Position numbers and translations under genes: made by a program
Shown here: piece by piece, positions 1 to 7,483 of the stretch
Position numbering within the stretch: the first letter of the stretch is position 1
Layout: every line of letters starts with the position of its first letter
The notes under the pieces: generated by a model
The model's input: the letters and a program-made list of their open reading frames with translations, nothing else
What the model was told of the DNA's origin: nothing
The model's database searches: none
DNA from: Clostridiales bacterium
GTDB lineage: Bacteria > Bacillota > Clostridia > Oscillospirales > Oscillospiraceae
NCBI GenBank assembly: GCA_012523085.1
Contig: JAAYJC010000045.1
Coordinates: 1-34,820, forward strand
Direction: 5' to 3'
Length of the DNA: 34,820 nucleotides

Positions 1-775
1 AATCGACCTTTTGTTTTTGCTTACCATGTTTTATGAAATCATAGACCCCACCTCTCTAAACCGGCAGGGCGGCGATGTGGGCGTGCAATACCGAACCGGC
101 ATTTATTACCGGGACCCCGATGATCTTCCGGTCATCAGAGCGTCGGTATCGGAACTGAGCAAACGGTACAGCAAACCGATCGTCATTGAAATAGCCCCAC
201 TTGAACATTTCTGGCCGGCCGAGGAATCCCATCAACAGTACCTGACAAAGAACCCTAACGGTTACTGTCATATCGGTAAGGAGAAGTTTGAACTGGCGGC
301 CGCAACTAAGCCCGAAGGAGAAGGTTTTACGCATTTTGTCAAAAAAACAGACGCCGAGCTCAAACAGGAATTGACTGATCTGCAATATGATGTGACGCAG
401 AAAAACGCAACCGAACCACCTTTTCATAACGAATACTTTGATCAATTCAAAAGCGGCATTTATGTGGATATCACCACCGGAGAACCCCTCTTCTCCTCAA
501 CGCATAAATTTGACTCGGGCTGCGGATGGCCGAGCTTTTCAAAACCCATTGATAGAGAATTGCTCAGGGAGGTTTCCGATTTAACCCACGGCATGTGCCG
601 CACTGAGGTCCGCAGCAAAACCGGAGATGCCCATCTCGGACATGTGTTCCCCGACGGTCCTGCGGAAGCTGGCGGCCTTCGCTACTGCATCAACAGTGCT
701 TCTCTCCGATTTATACCTAAAGAGGAAATGGCAACAAACGGCTACGCTGGTTACCTGAAATTCCTGGAATTATAA
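1..775 (+). CDS. msrAB: Peptide methionine sulfoxide reductase MsrA-MsrB fusion, 5' truncated by window edge
   Basis: This bifunctional enzyme reduces both methionine sulfoxide diastereomers in oxidised proteins, using thioredoxin. The reading frame is open from base 2, so the true start lies upstream. The first ~90 visible residues are the MsrA C-terminal half ([13 protein letters not shown], then QYRTGIYY and NPNGYCHI); its catalytic GCFW cysteine would lie off the window. The MsrB domain follows from about residue 110, with [10 protein letters not shown], the histidine-rich [10 protein letters not shown] and the catalytic cysteine in [14 protein letters not shown]. The paired CxxC zinc motifs of many MsrB proteins are absent, as in zinc-less MsrB. 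A strong hairpin follows the stop. The family assignment is secure; only the N-terminus is unknown. Confidence 0.95.
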   Translation, partial: IDLLFLLTMFYEIIDPTSLNRQGGDVGVQYRTGIYYRDPDDLPVIRASVSELSKRYSKPIVIEIAPLEHFWPAEESHQQYLTKNPNGYCHIGKEKFELAAATKPEGEGFTHFVKKTDAELKQELTDLQYDVTQKNATEPPFHNEYFDQFKSGIYVDITTGEPLFSSTHKFDSGCGWPSFSKPIDRELLREVSDLTHGMCRTEVRSKTGDAHLGHVFPDGPAEAGGLRYCINSASLRFIPKEEMATNGYAGYLKFLEL

Positions 776-796
776 GGCATTTTTATGGTGTAAAAC

Positions 797-838
797 AAGC
801 ATGCATGAATCAAAATCACTTCATGCATGCTTATTTTG
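797..838 (+). terminator. Intrinsic terminator after msrAB
   Basis: A perfect 13-bp stem (AAGCATGCATGAA at 797-809 pairs with 820-832) has a 10-nt loop and is followed by a T-rich run at 834-840. It lies 22 bp past the msrAB stop and separates that gene from the fab operon promoter. Confidence 0.85.
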
Positions 839-947
839 TTTATGCGGATGTATGCTTTTTGTAAAAAAGTAACGTTGTATCATCCCGTAAATAAACCATT
901 ATGCGCATGTATGGGAAAATATGACCAGAATAATTACTTAAAATTAC

Positions 948-975
948 TTGACAATTCCATCTTAAGTGCTACAAT
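948..975 (+). promoter_or_regulatory. Promoter of the fab operon
   Basis: The -35 box is a perfect TTGACA (948-953). With a 16-bp spacer the -10 box is TACAAT (970-975), one mismatch from consensus. It lies about 60 bp upstream of the acpP start. It is embedded in A/T-rich sequence with repeated CTTAA-type half sites (937-943, 961-967, 979-986) and an inverted TTAAA/TTTAA pair near 981-994. These could bind the MarR-family regulator at the operon's far end; that link is inference. Confidence 0.75.
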
Positions 976-1035
976 CAACTTAAAGAATTTTAACTAATTC
1001 TTTTGAGTATAATGATGAAGGAGCGCAAATCTTAT

Positions 1036-1266
1036 ATGTCCACATTTGAAAAAGTAAAGGCTGTAATCGTTGAATCACTAAACATCGACGGTGAGGTCGT
1101 CACCGAAAATGCCAGCTTAAGTGAGGATCTCGGAGCCGATTCCCTGTCGGCGGTTGAACTCATCATGGCACTTGAGGACAAATTCTGCATTTCCGTACCC
1201 GAAGACGCGTCGAAGGATGTCAGAACTGTTAATGACCTTGTCATGCTCGTAAACGCGCTTGCATAA
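1036..1266 (+). CDS. acpP: Acyl carrier protein
   Basis: AcpP carries growing acyl chains on a 4'-phosphopantetheine arm during fatty acid synthesis in the cytoplasm. The 76-residue product has the classical GADSLSAVELIMALED motif, with Ser36 as the attachment serine. I start it at ATG 1036 (MSTFEKV), because GAAGGAG at 1017-1023 precedes it and ACPs begin this way; an upstream in-frame start at 1003 would add an unlikely extension. It is first in the fab operon, directly behind a strong promoter and followed by a long hairpin. Such a hairpin could stabilise the acpP message or reduce readthrough, fitting the high ACP demand of cells. Confidence 0.97.
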   Translation: MSTFEKVKAVIVESLNIDGEVVTENASLSEDLGADSLSAVELIMALEDKFCISVPEDASKDVRTVNDLVMLVNALA

Positions 1267-1274
1267 AGATTAAA

Positions 1275-1313
1275 CATCTGATGGCGTAAAACGCCGTTTT
1301 ATGCCATCAGATG
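1275..1313 (+). terminator. Long hairpin between acpP and fabH (attenuator or processing site)
   Basis: The stem of 1275-1292 pairs with 1296-1313 (CATCTGATGGCGTAAAAC and its complement) through about 18 bp with one G-U pair and a minimal loop. No clear U-tract follows, so it is more likely a partial terminator, RNA stabiliser or processing site than a full terminator. It lies wholly inside the 131-nt acpP-fabH gap. Confidence 0.7.
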
Positions 1314-1397
1314 CCTTATGTTTCCTTCCTTCGGTATGCAGCGCTGGCATCACACGCTTACCTTCCCACATATACGACAACAGATCGGGGTGATCCT

Positions 1398-2372
1398 TTG
1401 ACCGGATTAAAAATACTGGGTACCGGAAGCTATGTGCCCGAAAACTCTGTAACGAACAAAATGTTTGAATGCATTGTTGATACCAGTGACGAATGGATAT
1501 CCTCGAGGACCGGTATCAAGGCAAGATGTATTTCCGACGGCGAAACAGACTTATTTATGGCGAGAACGGCCGCTGAATCGGCAATAAAATGCGCAAAAGT
1601 AAAAAAAAGTGAGATCGGCGTCATTATTTGTGCTACAATAACAAATGAGTACATTACCCCTTCTCTTTCCTGTCTTTTACAACGCGATCTGGCGCTCAAA
1701 GAAGAGGCTCTGGTTTTTGATATAAACGCCGCTTGCAGCGGGTTTGTATACGCGCTTAATCTGGCATACTCCCTTTTACGCAGTTCATCCGGTAAATACG
1801 CCCTGATTGTAGGCAGCGAGGTATTATCCAAGATTGTGGACTTCAGCGACCGGGACACTTGCGTGCTGTTTGGGGACGGCGCCGGTGCGGTTGTTGTCAA
1901 ACTCTGCCGAAACGCCCCGTTTTTGTTTAACGCGGGAGCGAAGGGAGACGACAATTTGCTCTACTGCCCCGGAATAATCCGGAAGAAAAGTCCGTTTTCG
2001 AAAACAGACCACGAACAGGCCCCCCCCTTTCTTCATATGGACGGCTCAGAGGTTTTCCGTTTTGCGGTCGACAGTATCAAAAAAAGCGTTACAGCGGTAC
2101 TTGACAAAGCGCGGCTTAAACCGGAAGACATCGACCATTTTGTGCTGCACCAGGCAAATGCGCGAATCATCAACATGGCCGCTAAAAGACTGGGCGCGCC
2201 GCCGGATAAGTTCTTTATGAATATCTACAAACGCGGAAACACATCAGCCGCCAGCATACCGATCGCTCTTGATGAGCTCAACAAGAGCGGGAAACTGAAA
2301 AAAGGCGAGAAAATCATTTTAGCCGGCTTCGGAGCCGGCCTGACCTACGGCGCAGTATATTTTTCATGGTAA
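1398..2372 (+). CDS. fabH: 3-oxoacyl-ACP synthase III
   Basis: FabH starts fatty acid synthesis by condensing an acyl-CoA with malonyl-ACP. The 324-residue product has the Cys-His-Asn triad at Cys113 (AACSGFVYAL), His251 (HQANARI) and Asn281 (RGNTSAAS). The chosen start is TTG at 1398, giving MTGLKILGTGSYVPE, the standard FabH N-terminus, with GGGGTGA at 1387-1393 as ribosome site. A longer frame from 1311 would start inside the acpP-fabH hairpin and add 29 residues not expected in FabH. Its place between acpP and fabK is the classical Firmicute order. Confidence 0.95.
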   Translation: MTGLKILGTGSYVPENSVTNKMFECIVDTSDEWISSRTGIKARCISDGETDLFMARTAAESAIKCAKVKKSEIGVIICATITNEYITPSLSCLLQRDLALKEEALVFDINAACSGFVYALNLAYSLLRSSSGKYALIVGSEVLSKIVDFSDRDTCVLFGDGAGAVVVKLCRNAPFLFNAGAKGDDNLLYCPGIIRKKSPFSKTDHEQAPPFLHMDGSEVFRFAVDSIKKSVTAVLDKARLKPEDIDHFVLHQANARIINMAAKRLGAPPDKFFMNIYKRGNTSAASIPIALDELNKSGKLKKGEKIILAGFGAGLTYGAVYFSW

Positions 2373-2416
2373 AACAGTCTTACCCTTACTGGATAAACAG
2401 CGAAAGGAACGTCTTC

Positions 2417-3373
2417 ATGGATTTAAGAGATATCCTCGGCATCAAGTATCCGATTATCCAAGGCGGCATGGCAAATATAGCAACCGGCAAATTCGCTTCG
2501 GCGATTTCCAATGCGGGTGGGTTGGGGCTCATCGCAGCGGGTGGAATGACCATAAAGCAACTGCGTGAGAACATTGCGGAAGCAAAATCCCTGACAAGCA
2601 AGCCCTTTGGCGTCAACATCATGCTGATGCACCCCAACGCAAACGAAGCCTCCGATGTTGTAATCGAGGAGGGTGTCAAAATCGTCACCACCGGCGCAGG
2701 CAATCCCGGGAAGTACATGGTAAAATGGAAAAAGGCCGGCATAAAGGTTTTTCCGATTGCGCCCAGCGTCGCTTACGCACGCAGGATGGAAAGCCACGGG
2801 GCCGACGGCGTCATAGCCGAGGGCACCGAAAGCGGTGGTCATGTGGGAGAACTGACGACCATGGCTTTGGTTCCTCAGATCTGTGCTGCGGTTAAAATAC
2901 CGGTCATCGCTGCTGGCGGAATCGCAGGCGGACCGCAAATGCTGGCGGCTTTCGCGCTGGGTGCGGTAGGTGTTCAGCTCGGAACGGCGCTGCTTTTGGC
3001 GGAGGAATGCCCGATTCATACTAATTACAAACAAGCGATCATAAACGCGAAGGATACCGACACAACCGTCACCGGCAGAATCGGCGGCGTGCCTGTACGC
3101 ATCTTGAAAAACAAAATGGCAAGAGAGTATTTAAAACGCGAAAAGGAAGGAGCGGGTCTTGAGGAACTGGAGAATTTCACGCTGGGCTCGCTTCACAAGG
3201 CAGTTTTTGACGGTGATATCCATAACGGTTCATTGATGGCGGGCCAGGTAGCCGGTCAGCTGAAGGAAATCAGACCTGCAGCCGTCATTTTGCAGGAATT
3301 ATATGTTGAAATGAAAAAGTCCTTTGATATACTGAAACAAATATCCATATGGAATGATAATCATAAGGAGTAA
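2417..3373 (+). CDS. fabK: Enoyl-ACP reductase II (FMN-dependent)
   Basis: FabK catalyses the last reduction of each elongation cycle with FMN and NAD(P)H, replacing FabI. The 318-residue protein has the nitronate-monooxygenase/FabK TIM-barrel pattern: an N-terminal YPIIQGGMA, the active-site EGTESGGHVGE with His142, and the phosphate-binding IPVIAAGGIAGG. The start at ATG 2417 (MDLRDILGIKYP) follows AAAGGA at 2403-2408 and matches known FabK N-termini; an earlier in-frame ATG at 2366 overlaps the end of fabH. No fabI or fabL is seen in the window, so FabK is probably the working enoyl reductase, which usually means triclosan tolerance. Confidence 0.95.
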   Translation: MDLRDILGIKYPIIQGGMANIATGKFASAISNAGGLGLIAAGGMTIKQLRENIAEAKSLTSKPFGVNIMLMHPNANEASDVVIEEGVKIVTTGAGNPGKYMVKWKKAGIKVFPIAPSVAYARRMESHGADGVIAEGTESGGHVGELTTMALVPQICAAVKIPVIAAGGIAGGPQMLAAFALGAVGVQLGTALLLAEECPIHTNYKQAIINAKDTDTTVTGRIGGVPVRILKNKMAREYLKREKEGAGLEELENFTLGSLHKAVFDGDIHNGSLMAGQVAGQLKEIRPAAVILQELYVEMKKSFDILKQISIWNDNHKE

Positions 3374-3378
3374 GGAAT

Positions 3379-4314
3379 ATGAAGCTCGCATTTTTATATG
3401 CCGGACAGGGCAGTCAGAAGGTTGGCATGGGCAGAGACTTCTATGAAAAGTTTCCGATGATCCGCAGCAGTTTCGATAACGAGAACGCCGGTTTTGACAT
3501 CCGCAACCTGTGCTTTGAAACACCGCTGGACATTCTATCAAGGACGAGATACACGCAGCCTTGTATGGCCGCACTTGCGACCGCCGTGACAAAGCTTCTG
3601 TATGAAGAGGGCATTTATCCAACCTGTGCAGCCGGCCTTTCACTCGGCGAATACTCGGCGCTATATGCATCCGGTGTCTTTGATGAAGACACATTGATCA
3701 GCCTTCTGGCATTTCGCGGCAAGGTCATGGAAGAAACGACAGCCAATATCAAATCCAAAATGTGTGCGGTGTTCAACCTCTCGGAGGAACTGATTCAGGA
3801 AGCCATCAGCGAAATTAACGCGCTTAATCTTGGCATCGTAGCCTGCGCAAATTTTAACTGCCCCGGTCAAATCGTTATCGGCGGAGAAGCTGAAGCGGTG
3901 GACGCAGCGGCGGAAAAGTGCCTGAAAATGGGTGCCAAACGCTGCTTGCCCGTCAACGTCAGCGGACCTTTCCATACGCCGTTGATGGAAGAAGCTTCAA
4001 AGCTGCTTGGCGAGCGGTTGTATCAAACGGAGTTTCGCGATATGCATTTTTCTGTTGTGTTCAACACAACGGCGGATGTGCTGGGTGAGGGCGAAACGAT
4101 CCCGCACATATTGCAAAACCAGGTCAAGTCCCCTGTTTTGTTTGAAAAAACGATTTATAAACTGCGCAGCCTCGGGGTAGATACCGTTATTGAGATCGGG
4201 CCGGGCAGAGTGCTCTCCGGCTTTGTCAGGAAGACGGCACCGGACATTGTTTCCTATTCGATTGAGGATGTCGACAGCTTTTATAAAACAGTTAAGGCGG
4301 TAAAAGGCGCATGA
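3379..4314 (+). CDS. fabD: Malonyl-CoA:ACP transacylase
   Basis: FabD moves malonyl groups from CoA to ACP. The 311-residue product begins with AGQGSQKVGMG. The catalytic serine is Ser88 in GLSLGEYSAL, where the usual GHSLGE has Leu for His as in several clostridial FabD proteins, and the partner is His199 in SGPFHTPLM. The start ATG at 3379 follows AAGGAG at 3365-3370, five bases after the fabK stop. Its TGA overlaps the fabG ATG in an ATGA tetranucleotide (4311-4314), so the two genes are probably translationally coupled. Confidence 0.96.
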   Translation: MKLAFLYAGQGSQKVGMGRDFYEKFPMIRSSFDNENAGFDIRNLCFETPLDILSRTRYTQPCMAALATAVTKLLYEEGIYPTCAAGLSLGEYSALYASGVFDEDTLISLLAFRGKVMEETTANIKSKMCAVFNLSEELIQEAISEINALNLGIVACANFNCPGQIVIGGEAEAVDAAAEKCLKMGAKRCLPVNVSGPFHTPLMEEASKLLGERLYQTEFRDMHFSVVFNTTADVLGEGETIPHILQNQVKSPVLFEKTIYKLRSLGVDTVIEIGPGRVLSGFVRKTAPDIVSYSIEDVDSFYKTVKAVKGA

Positions 4315-5063
4315 GCTACGCTTCACTTACAGGAAAAACGGCTATTGTAACGGGCGGCAGCCGCGGAATCGGACGTCAGATATGCGCAAAGCTTTCTGAA
4401 TATGGCGTCAACATCGTGATTAATTACGCTGGAAACGACAAAGAAGCCGAGCTGACAAAAGATTTGTGCCTGATGAAGAATCCGCACGTCGCGTTAGTCA
4501 AAGCCGATGTCACCAAAATCAAATACTGTGAACGAATCTTTGAAATCTGCGAAAAGAATTTCGGACCTCCCGATATCCTGATAAATAATGCCGGGATAAC
4601 AAGAGATAACCTGATCATGCGCATGACGCCGGAGGATTTTGACGCCGTGCTTGGCGTCAACCTCAGAGGTGCCTTCAACTGCGTTAAGCTGGCCTTCCGC
4701 CCGATGAGCAAGAAAAGAAGCGGAAGGATTATCAACATAGCCAGCGTCGTCGGTATTGCCGGTAACGCCGGACAGGCAAATTACGCAGCCAGCAAAGCCG
4801 GGCTTATCGGTTTAACCAAATCGGCGGCAAAGGAGTTTGCCAAGCGCGGAATAACGGTAAATGCCATTGCCCCCGGCTATATCGAAACCGATATGACTTC
4901 CGGCCTGAGCGATGAACTGAAAGCCGAGATGCTGAAAACCATCCCGCTCGGACGAGTGGGCAGGAGCGAGGATGTCGCGGCGGCCGTCGCGTTTTTATGC
5001 AGCGACGAAGCAGCCTATATAACCGGACAGGTTCTTTGCGTTGACGGTGGTATGTACATGTAA
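4311..5063 (+). CDS. fabG: 3-oxoacyl-ACP reductase
   Basis: FabG reduces 3-oxoacyl-ACP with NADPH. It is a 250-residue short-chain dehydrogenase with the cofactor loop TGGSRGIG (14-21), NNAGITRDN (92-100) and the Ser145-Tyr158-Lys162 triad (NYAASKAG). The C-terminal ITGQVLCVDGGMYM is typical of FabG. It overlaps fabD by 4 bp. A 59-bp gap containing a small inverted repeat separates it from fabF. Confidence 0.96.
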   Translation: MSYASLTGKTAIVTGGSRGIGRQICAKLSEYGVNIVINYAGNDKEAELTKDLCLMKNPHVALVKADVTKIKYCERIFEICEKNFGPPDILINNAGITRDNLIMRMTPEDFDAVLGVNLRGAFNCVKLAFRPMSKKRSGRIINIASVVGIAGNAGQANYAASKAGLIGLTKSAAKEFAKRGITVNAIAPGYIETDMTSGLSDELKAEMLKTIPLGRVGRSEDVAAAVAFLCSDEAAYITGQVLCVDGGMYM

Positions 5064-5068
5064 TATAC

Positions 5069-5097
5069 TAATGCCTATAAAAAACATATCGGTATTA
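5069..5097 (+). repeat. Inverted repeat in the fabG-fabF gap
   Basis: TAATGCC (5069-5075) and GGTATTA (5091-5097) form a 7-bp stem with one G-U pair across an A-rich loop. It lacks a T-tract, so it may be a weak processing hairpin or an operator half-site. It is the only structure seen in the longest gap between fabK and fabZ. Confidence 0.35.
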
Positions 5098-5122
5098 TTC
5101 TAAACAGAAAGGCTGGAGCCCT

Positions 5123-6358
5123 ATGAACAGACGTGTTGCCATTACCGGAATCGGCACTGTAAATCCTCTTGGGAATGAAAAAAAGTCGTTTTGGGCATCC
5201 CTGCAAAAGGGCGTCTGCGGGATCGGTCCCATAACGACATACGATACGAGTCAGAGCAAAGTCACACTGGCTGCCGAGGTCAAAATAGAGGTAACGGATT
5301 ATTATACATCGGTTGAAGCCCGAAAACTTGACAGGTTTACGCTTTTAGCTTCTATAGCCGCTGCCGAAGCGCTCAAGGACAGCGAATTGACGACAGAGAA
5401 TATCGATTTCAACCGCTGCGGCGTCATCGTATCTTCCGGAATCGGGGGAATTACAACAATCGCACAGGAGCAGATGAGGGGTATCGAAAAAGGGTTTGAC
5501 AGGGTCTCCCCTTTCTTCATTCCGATGTCCATCGCAAATATGGCCGCAGGCCGCATTGCGATCGAATCGGGTTTTCATGGCTATGCCTCCTGTATTGTGA
5601 CAGCCTGCGCCGGCTCAGCCAACGCCATTGGAGACGCGATGCGTCAAATACGCCACGGTTATCTTGATGCGGTTCTTTGCGGAGGTACCGAGTCGGCGGT
5701 CATGCCTCTGGCCATTGGCGGCTTTACCTCGATGAAAGCGGTATCCCAAAGCAGCGACCCGAACCGTGCTTCTATTCCCTTCGATCTGGAACGAAACGGA
5801 TTCGTTCTGGGCGAGGGTGCCGGGATCATCATGCTCGAAGAGCTTGAACACGCCAAGGAGCGCGGAGCAAACATATATGCAGTGCTTTCCGGCTATGGGA
5901 CAACCTGCGACGCTTACCATATCACAGCACCCGATCCGACCTGCAAATACTGGATCAAAACGATGCGCGATGCGATAACGGACGCAGGATTGAAAACGGA
6001 AGATATCGGCTATATCAACGCCCACGGCACCTCGACGCCGCCGAATGATAAATGCGAAACCCTCGCCGTCAAGGGGCTCTTCGGAGAGAACGCGAAAGAC
6101 GTTCCGATGAGCTCGACCAAATCGATGACCGGACATCTGCTCGGCGCCGCCGGTGCTGTCGAGACGATTATCTGCGCGCTGGCTGTTAAAGAGGGTTTTA
6201 TACCGGCGACGATTAATCATAAGGTTTTTGATCCCGAATGTGATCTTGACATCGTACCGAATACCGGACGGTACCAAAGCATAAAACACGCCATGACCAA
6301 TTCCTTTGGATTCGGCGGACATAATGCCTCGCTCGTCATTTCCAGATACGAGCAATAG
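5123..6358 (+). CDS. fabF: 3-oxoacyl-ACP synthase II
   Basis: FabF performs the condensation step of chain elongation. The 411-residue ketosynthase has the Cys-His-His triad at Cys162 (VTACAGSANAIG), His301 (NAHGTSTPPND) and His338 (KSMTGHLLGAAGAVE). The last motif region, SFGFGGHNAS, is complete and the length is standard. The start ATG 5123 is preceded by GGCTGGAG at 5111-5118. The gene lies between fabG and fabZ. Confidence 0.97.
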   Translation: MNRRVAITGIGTVNPLGNEKKSFWASLQKGVCGIGPITTYDTSQSKVTLAAEVKIEVTDYYTSVEARKLDRFTLLASIAAAEALKDSELTTENIDFNRCGVIVSSGIGGITTIAQEQMRGIEKGFDRVSPFFIPMSIANMAAGRIAIESGFHGYASCIVTACAGSANAIGDAMRQIRHGYLDAVLCGGTESAVMPLAIGGFTSMKAVSQSSDPNRASIPFDLERNGFVLGEGAGIIMLEELEHAKERGANIYAVLSGYGTTCDAYHITAPDPTCKYWIKTMRDAITDAGLKTEDIGYINAHGTSTPPNDKCETLAVKGLFGENAKDVPMSSTKSMTGHLLGAAGAVETIICALAVKEGFIPATINHKVFDPECDLDIVPNTGRYQSIKHAMTNSFGFGGHNASLVISRYEQ

Positions 6359-6379
6359 AGAAGAAAGGAGCCAAGCTTC

Positions 6380-6814
6380 TTGGAGCTTTCAAACGATCAA
6401 ATCAGAAAAATCCTTCCGCACCGTTATCCCTTCCTGCTTGTGGACAAAATCCTCGATTACGATCCCGGTAAATGGGCATTGGGCATCAAGTGCGTTACGG
6501 CAAATGAAATGAATTTTCTCGGACACTTTCCCGAAAAAAGCCTCATGCCGGGTGTTTTGATTATAGAGGCGCTCGCACAAACAGGTGCGATCGCAGCCTT
6601 GACGCTTCCGGAAAATCAGGGCAAAATCGTTTTATTCGGCGGAATTAAAAACGCACGCTTCAAAGCGCCCGTCACGCCCGGCGACGTTTTGACCCTGGAC
6701 TGTAGGATCACTCGCATGCGCGGCCCGATCGGAATCGGCGAGGCGGTCGCCAAAGTCGCGGAAACTACGGTTTGCGTAGCTATGTTTTCATTTTCAATTA
6801 CAGACGGAAAGTGA
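6380..6814 (+). CDS. fabZ: 3-hydroxyacyl-ACP dehydratase
   Basis: FabZ removes water from 3-hydroxyacyl-ACP to give trans-2-enoyl-ACP. The 144-residue hotdog-fold protein has LPHRYPFLLVD at the N-terminus, the catalytic His49 in GHFPEKSLMPG and Glu63 in IIEALAQTG. The start is TTG at 6380, giving MELSNDQIRKILPHRYP, with AAAGGAG at 6364-6370 nine bases upstream. In many relatives accB precedes and accC, accD and accA follow fabZ; here the next gene is a MarR-type regulator and no acc gene appears. Confidence 0.95.
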   Translation: MELSNDQIRKILPHRYPFLLVDKILDYDPGKWALGIKCVTANEMNFLGHFPEKSLMPGVLIIEALAQTGAIAALTLPENQGKIVLFGGIKNARFKAPVTPGDVLTLDCRITRMRGPIGIGEAVAKVAETTVCVAMFSFSITDGK

Positions 6815-6858
6815 CATTATATCCGCTGTCGGACAAAATAACAAAACGGAGAAATAAA

Positions 6859-7317
6859 ATGCTTGAAGCCTTATTCTCGGAAATTTATATGAAATTTAAA
6901 CTTAACTTCTATCGGAAGATCTTCAGCCGGTTCGAAACGAGAGAAGCCAGTCTGACCGCTGTGGAAACGCTGTGCGTCGAGGTCATATACGCTCTTGACA
7001 AGCCGACGATCAACGAGTTTGCGCGATTTGTGATGATTTCGCAAGCCAACGCCGCTTATAAAGTGCAGAGCTTGATCAAGAAGGGATATGTGTTGAAGGA
7101 ACGTTCCGAAACGGACAAGCGAGAATTCACCCTGACCGTGACGGATAAGTTCAAGCATTACTACGGACAAAGCGCCGAGTATATGGACGAGGTCATGCGA
7201 AGAATCAGAGAACGTTTTACAGAAAACGAAATCAGGATCTTTGAATATTTCCTTGAGACAATTTCCAATGAACTGATGCCGGAGATCATTCTCAACAAAA
7301 AACTCCAGCTCAGCTAA
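6859..7317 (+). CDS. MarR-family regulator, possible FabT-like repressor of the fab operon
   Basis: This 152-residue protein has a MarR-type winged helix: a helical N-terminus, then the DNA-reading region around INEFARFVMISQANAAYKVQ and the wing around KERSETDKREFTLTVT. It begins at ATG 6859 with CGGAG at 6847-6851. It lies 44 bp after fabZ and is probably co-transcribed. In streptococci and related bacteria the MarR-type FabT represses the same fab genes with acyl-ACP as co-repressor, but fabT is near the front of that operon. The FabT role is inferred from position; the MarR family is visible in sequence. Confidence 0.75.
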   Translation: MLEALFSEIYMKFKLNFYRKIFSRFETREASLTAVETLCVEVIYALDKPTINEFARFVMISQANAAYKVQSLIKKGYVLKERSETDKREFTLTVTDKFKHYYGQSAEYMDEVMRRIRERFTENEIRIFEYFLETISNELMPEIILNKKLQLS

Positions 7318-7404
7318 TACTGTTCTTCAATAAATTGCGAAATAGTATCAGCTTATGGATAGGCCAAAAACAGCACGAAAAACCGGTTCAACGAGAATTG
7401 CCGT

Positions 7405-7428
7405 CCCCATATGCCGGAATATTTGGGG
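7405..7428 (+). terminator. Candidate hairpin at the end of the fab operon
   Basis: CCCCATAT (7405-7412) can pair with ATTTGGGG (7421-7428) with one mismatch. There is no T-tract, so it is a weak candidate terminator. The rest of the 166-bp gap shows a loose inverted repeat overlapping the regulator's stop (7312-7321 with 7344-7353). Confidence 0.3.
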
Positions 7429-7438
7429 TGATAACCTC

Positions 7439-7453
7439 TAATAATAATTCATA
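7439..7453 (+). promoter_or_regulatory. PerR-box-like site upstream of the catalase
   Basis: TAATAATAATTCATA matches the PerR box consensus (TTATAAT, one base, ATTATAA) at about 10 of 14 defined positions. It lies 30 bp before the catalase start. PerR is a peroxide-sensing repressor of catalase genes in Firmicutes. The match is imperfect and the region is A/T-rich, so the call is tentative. Confidence 0.3.
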
Positions 7454-7483
7454 CATTAAGCGAATACGGAGGAAGCATAGTGT

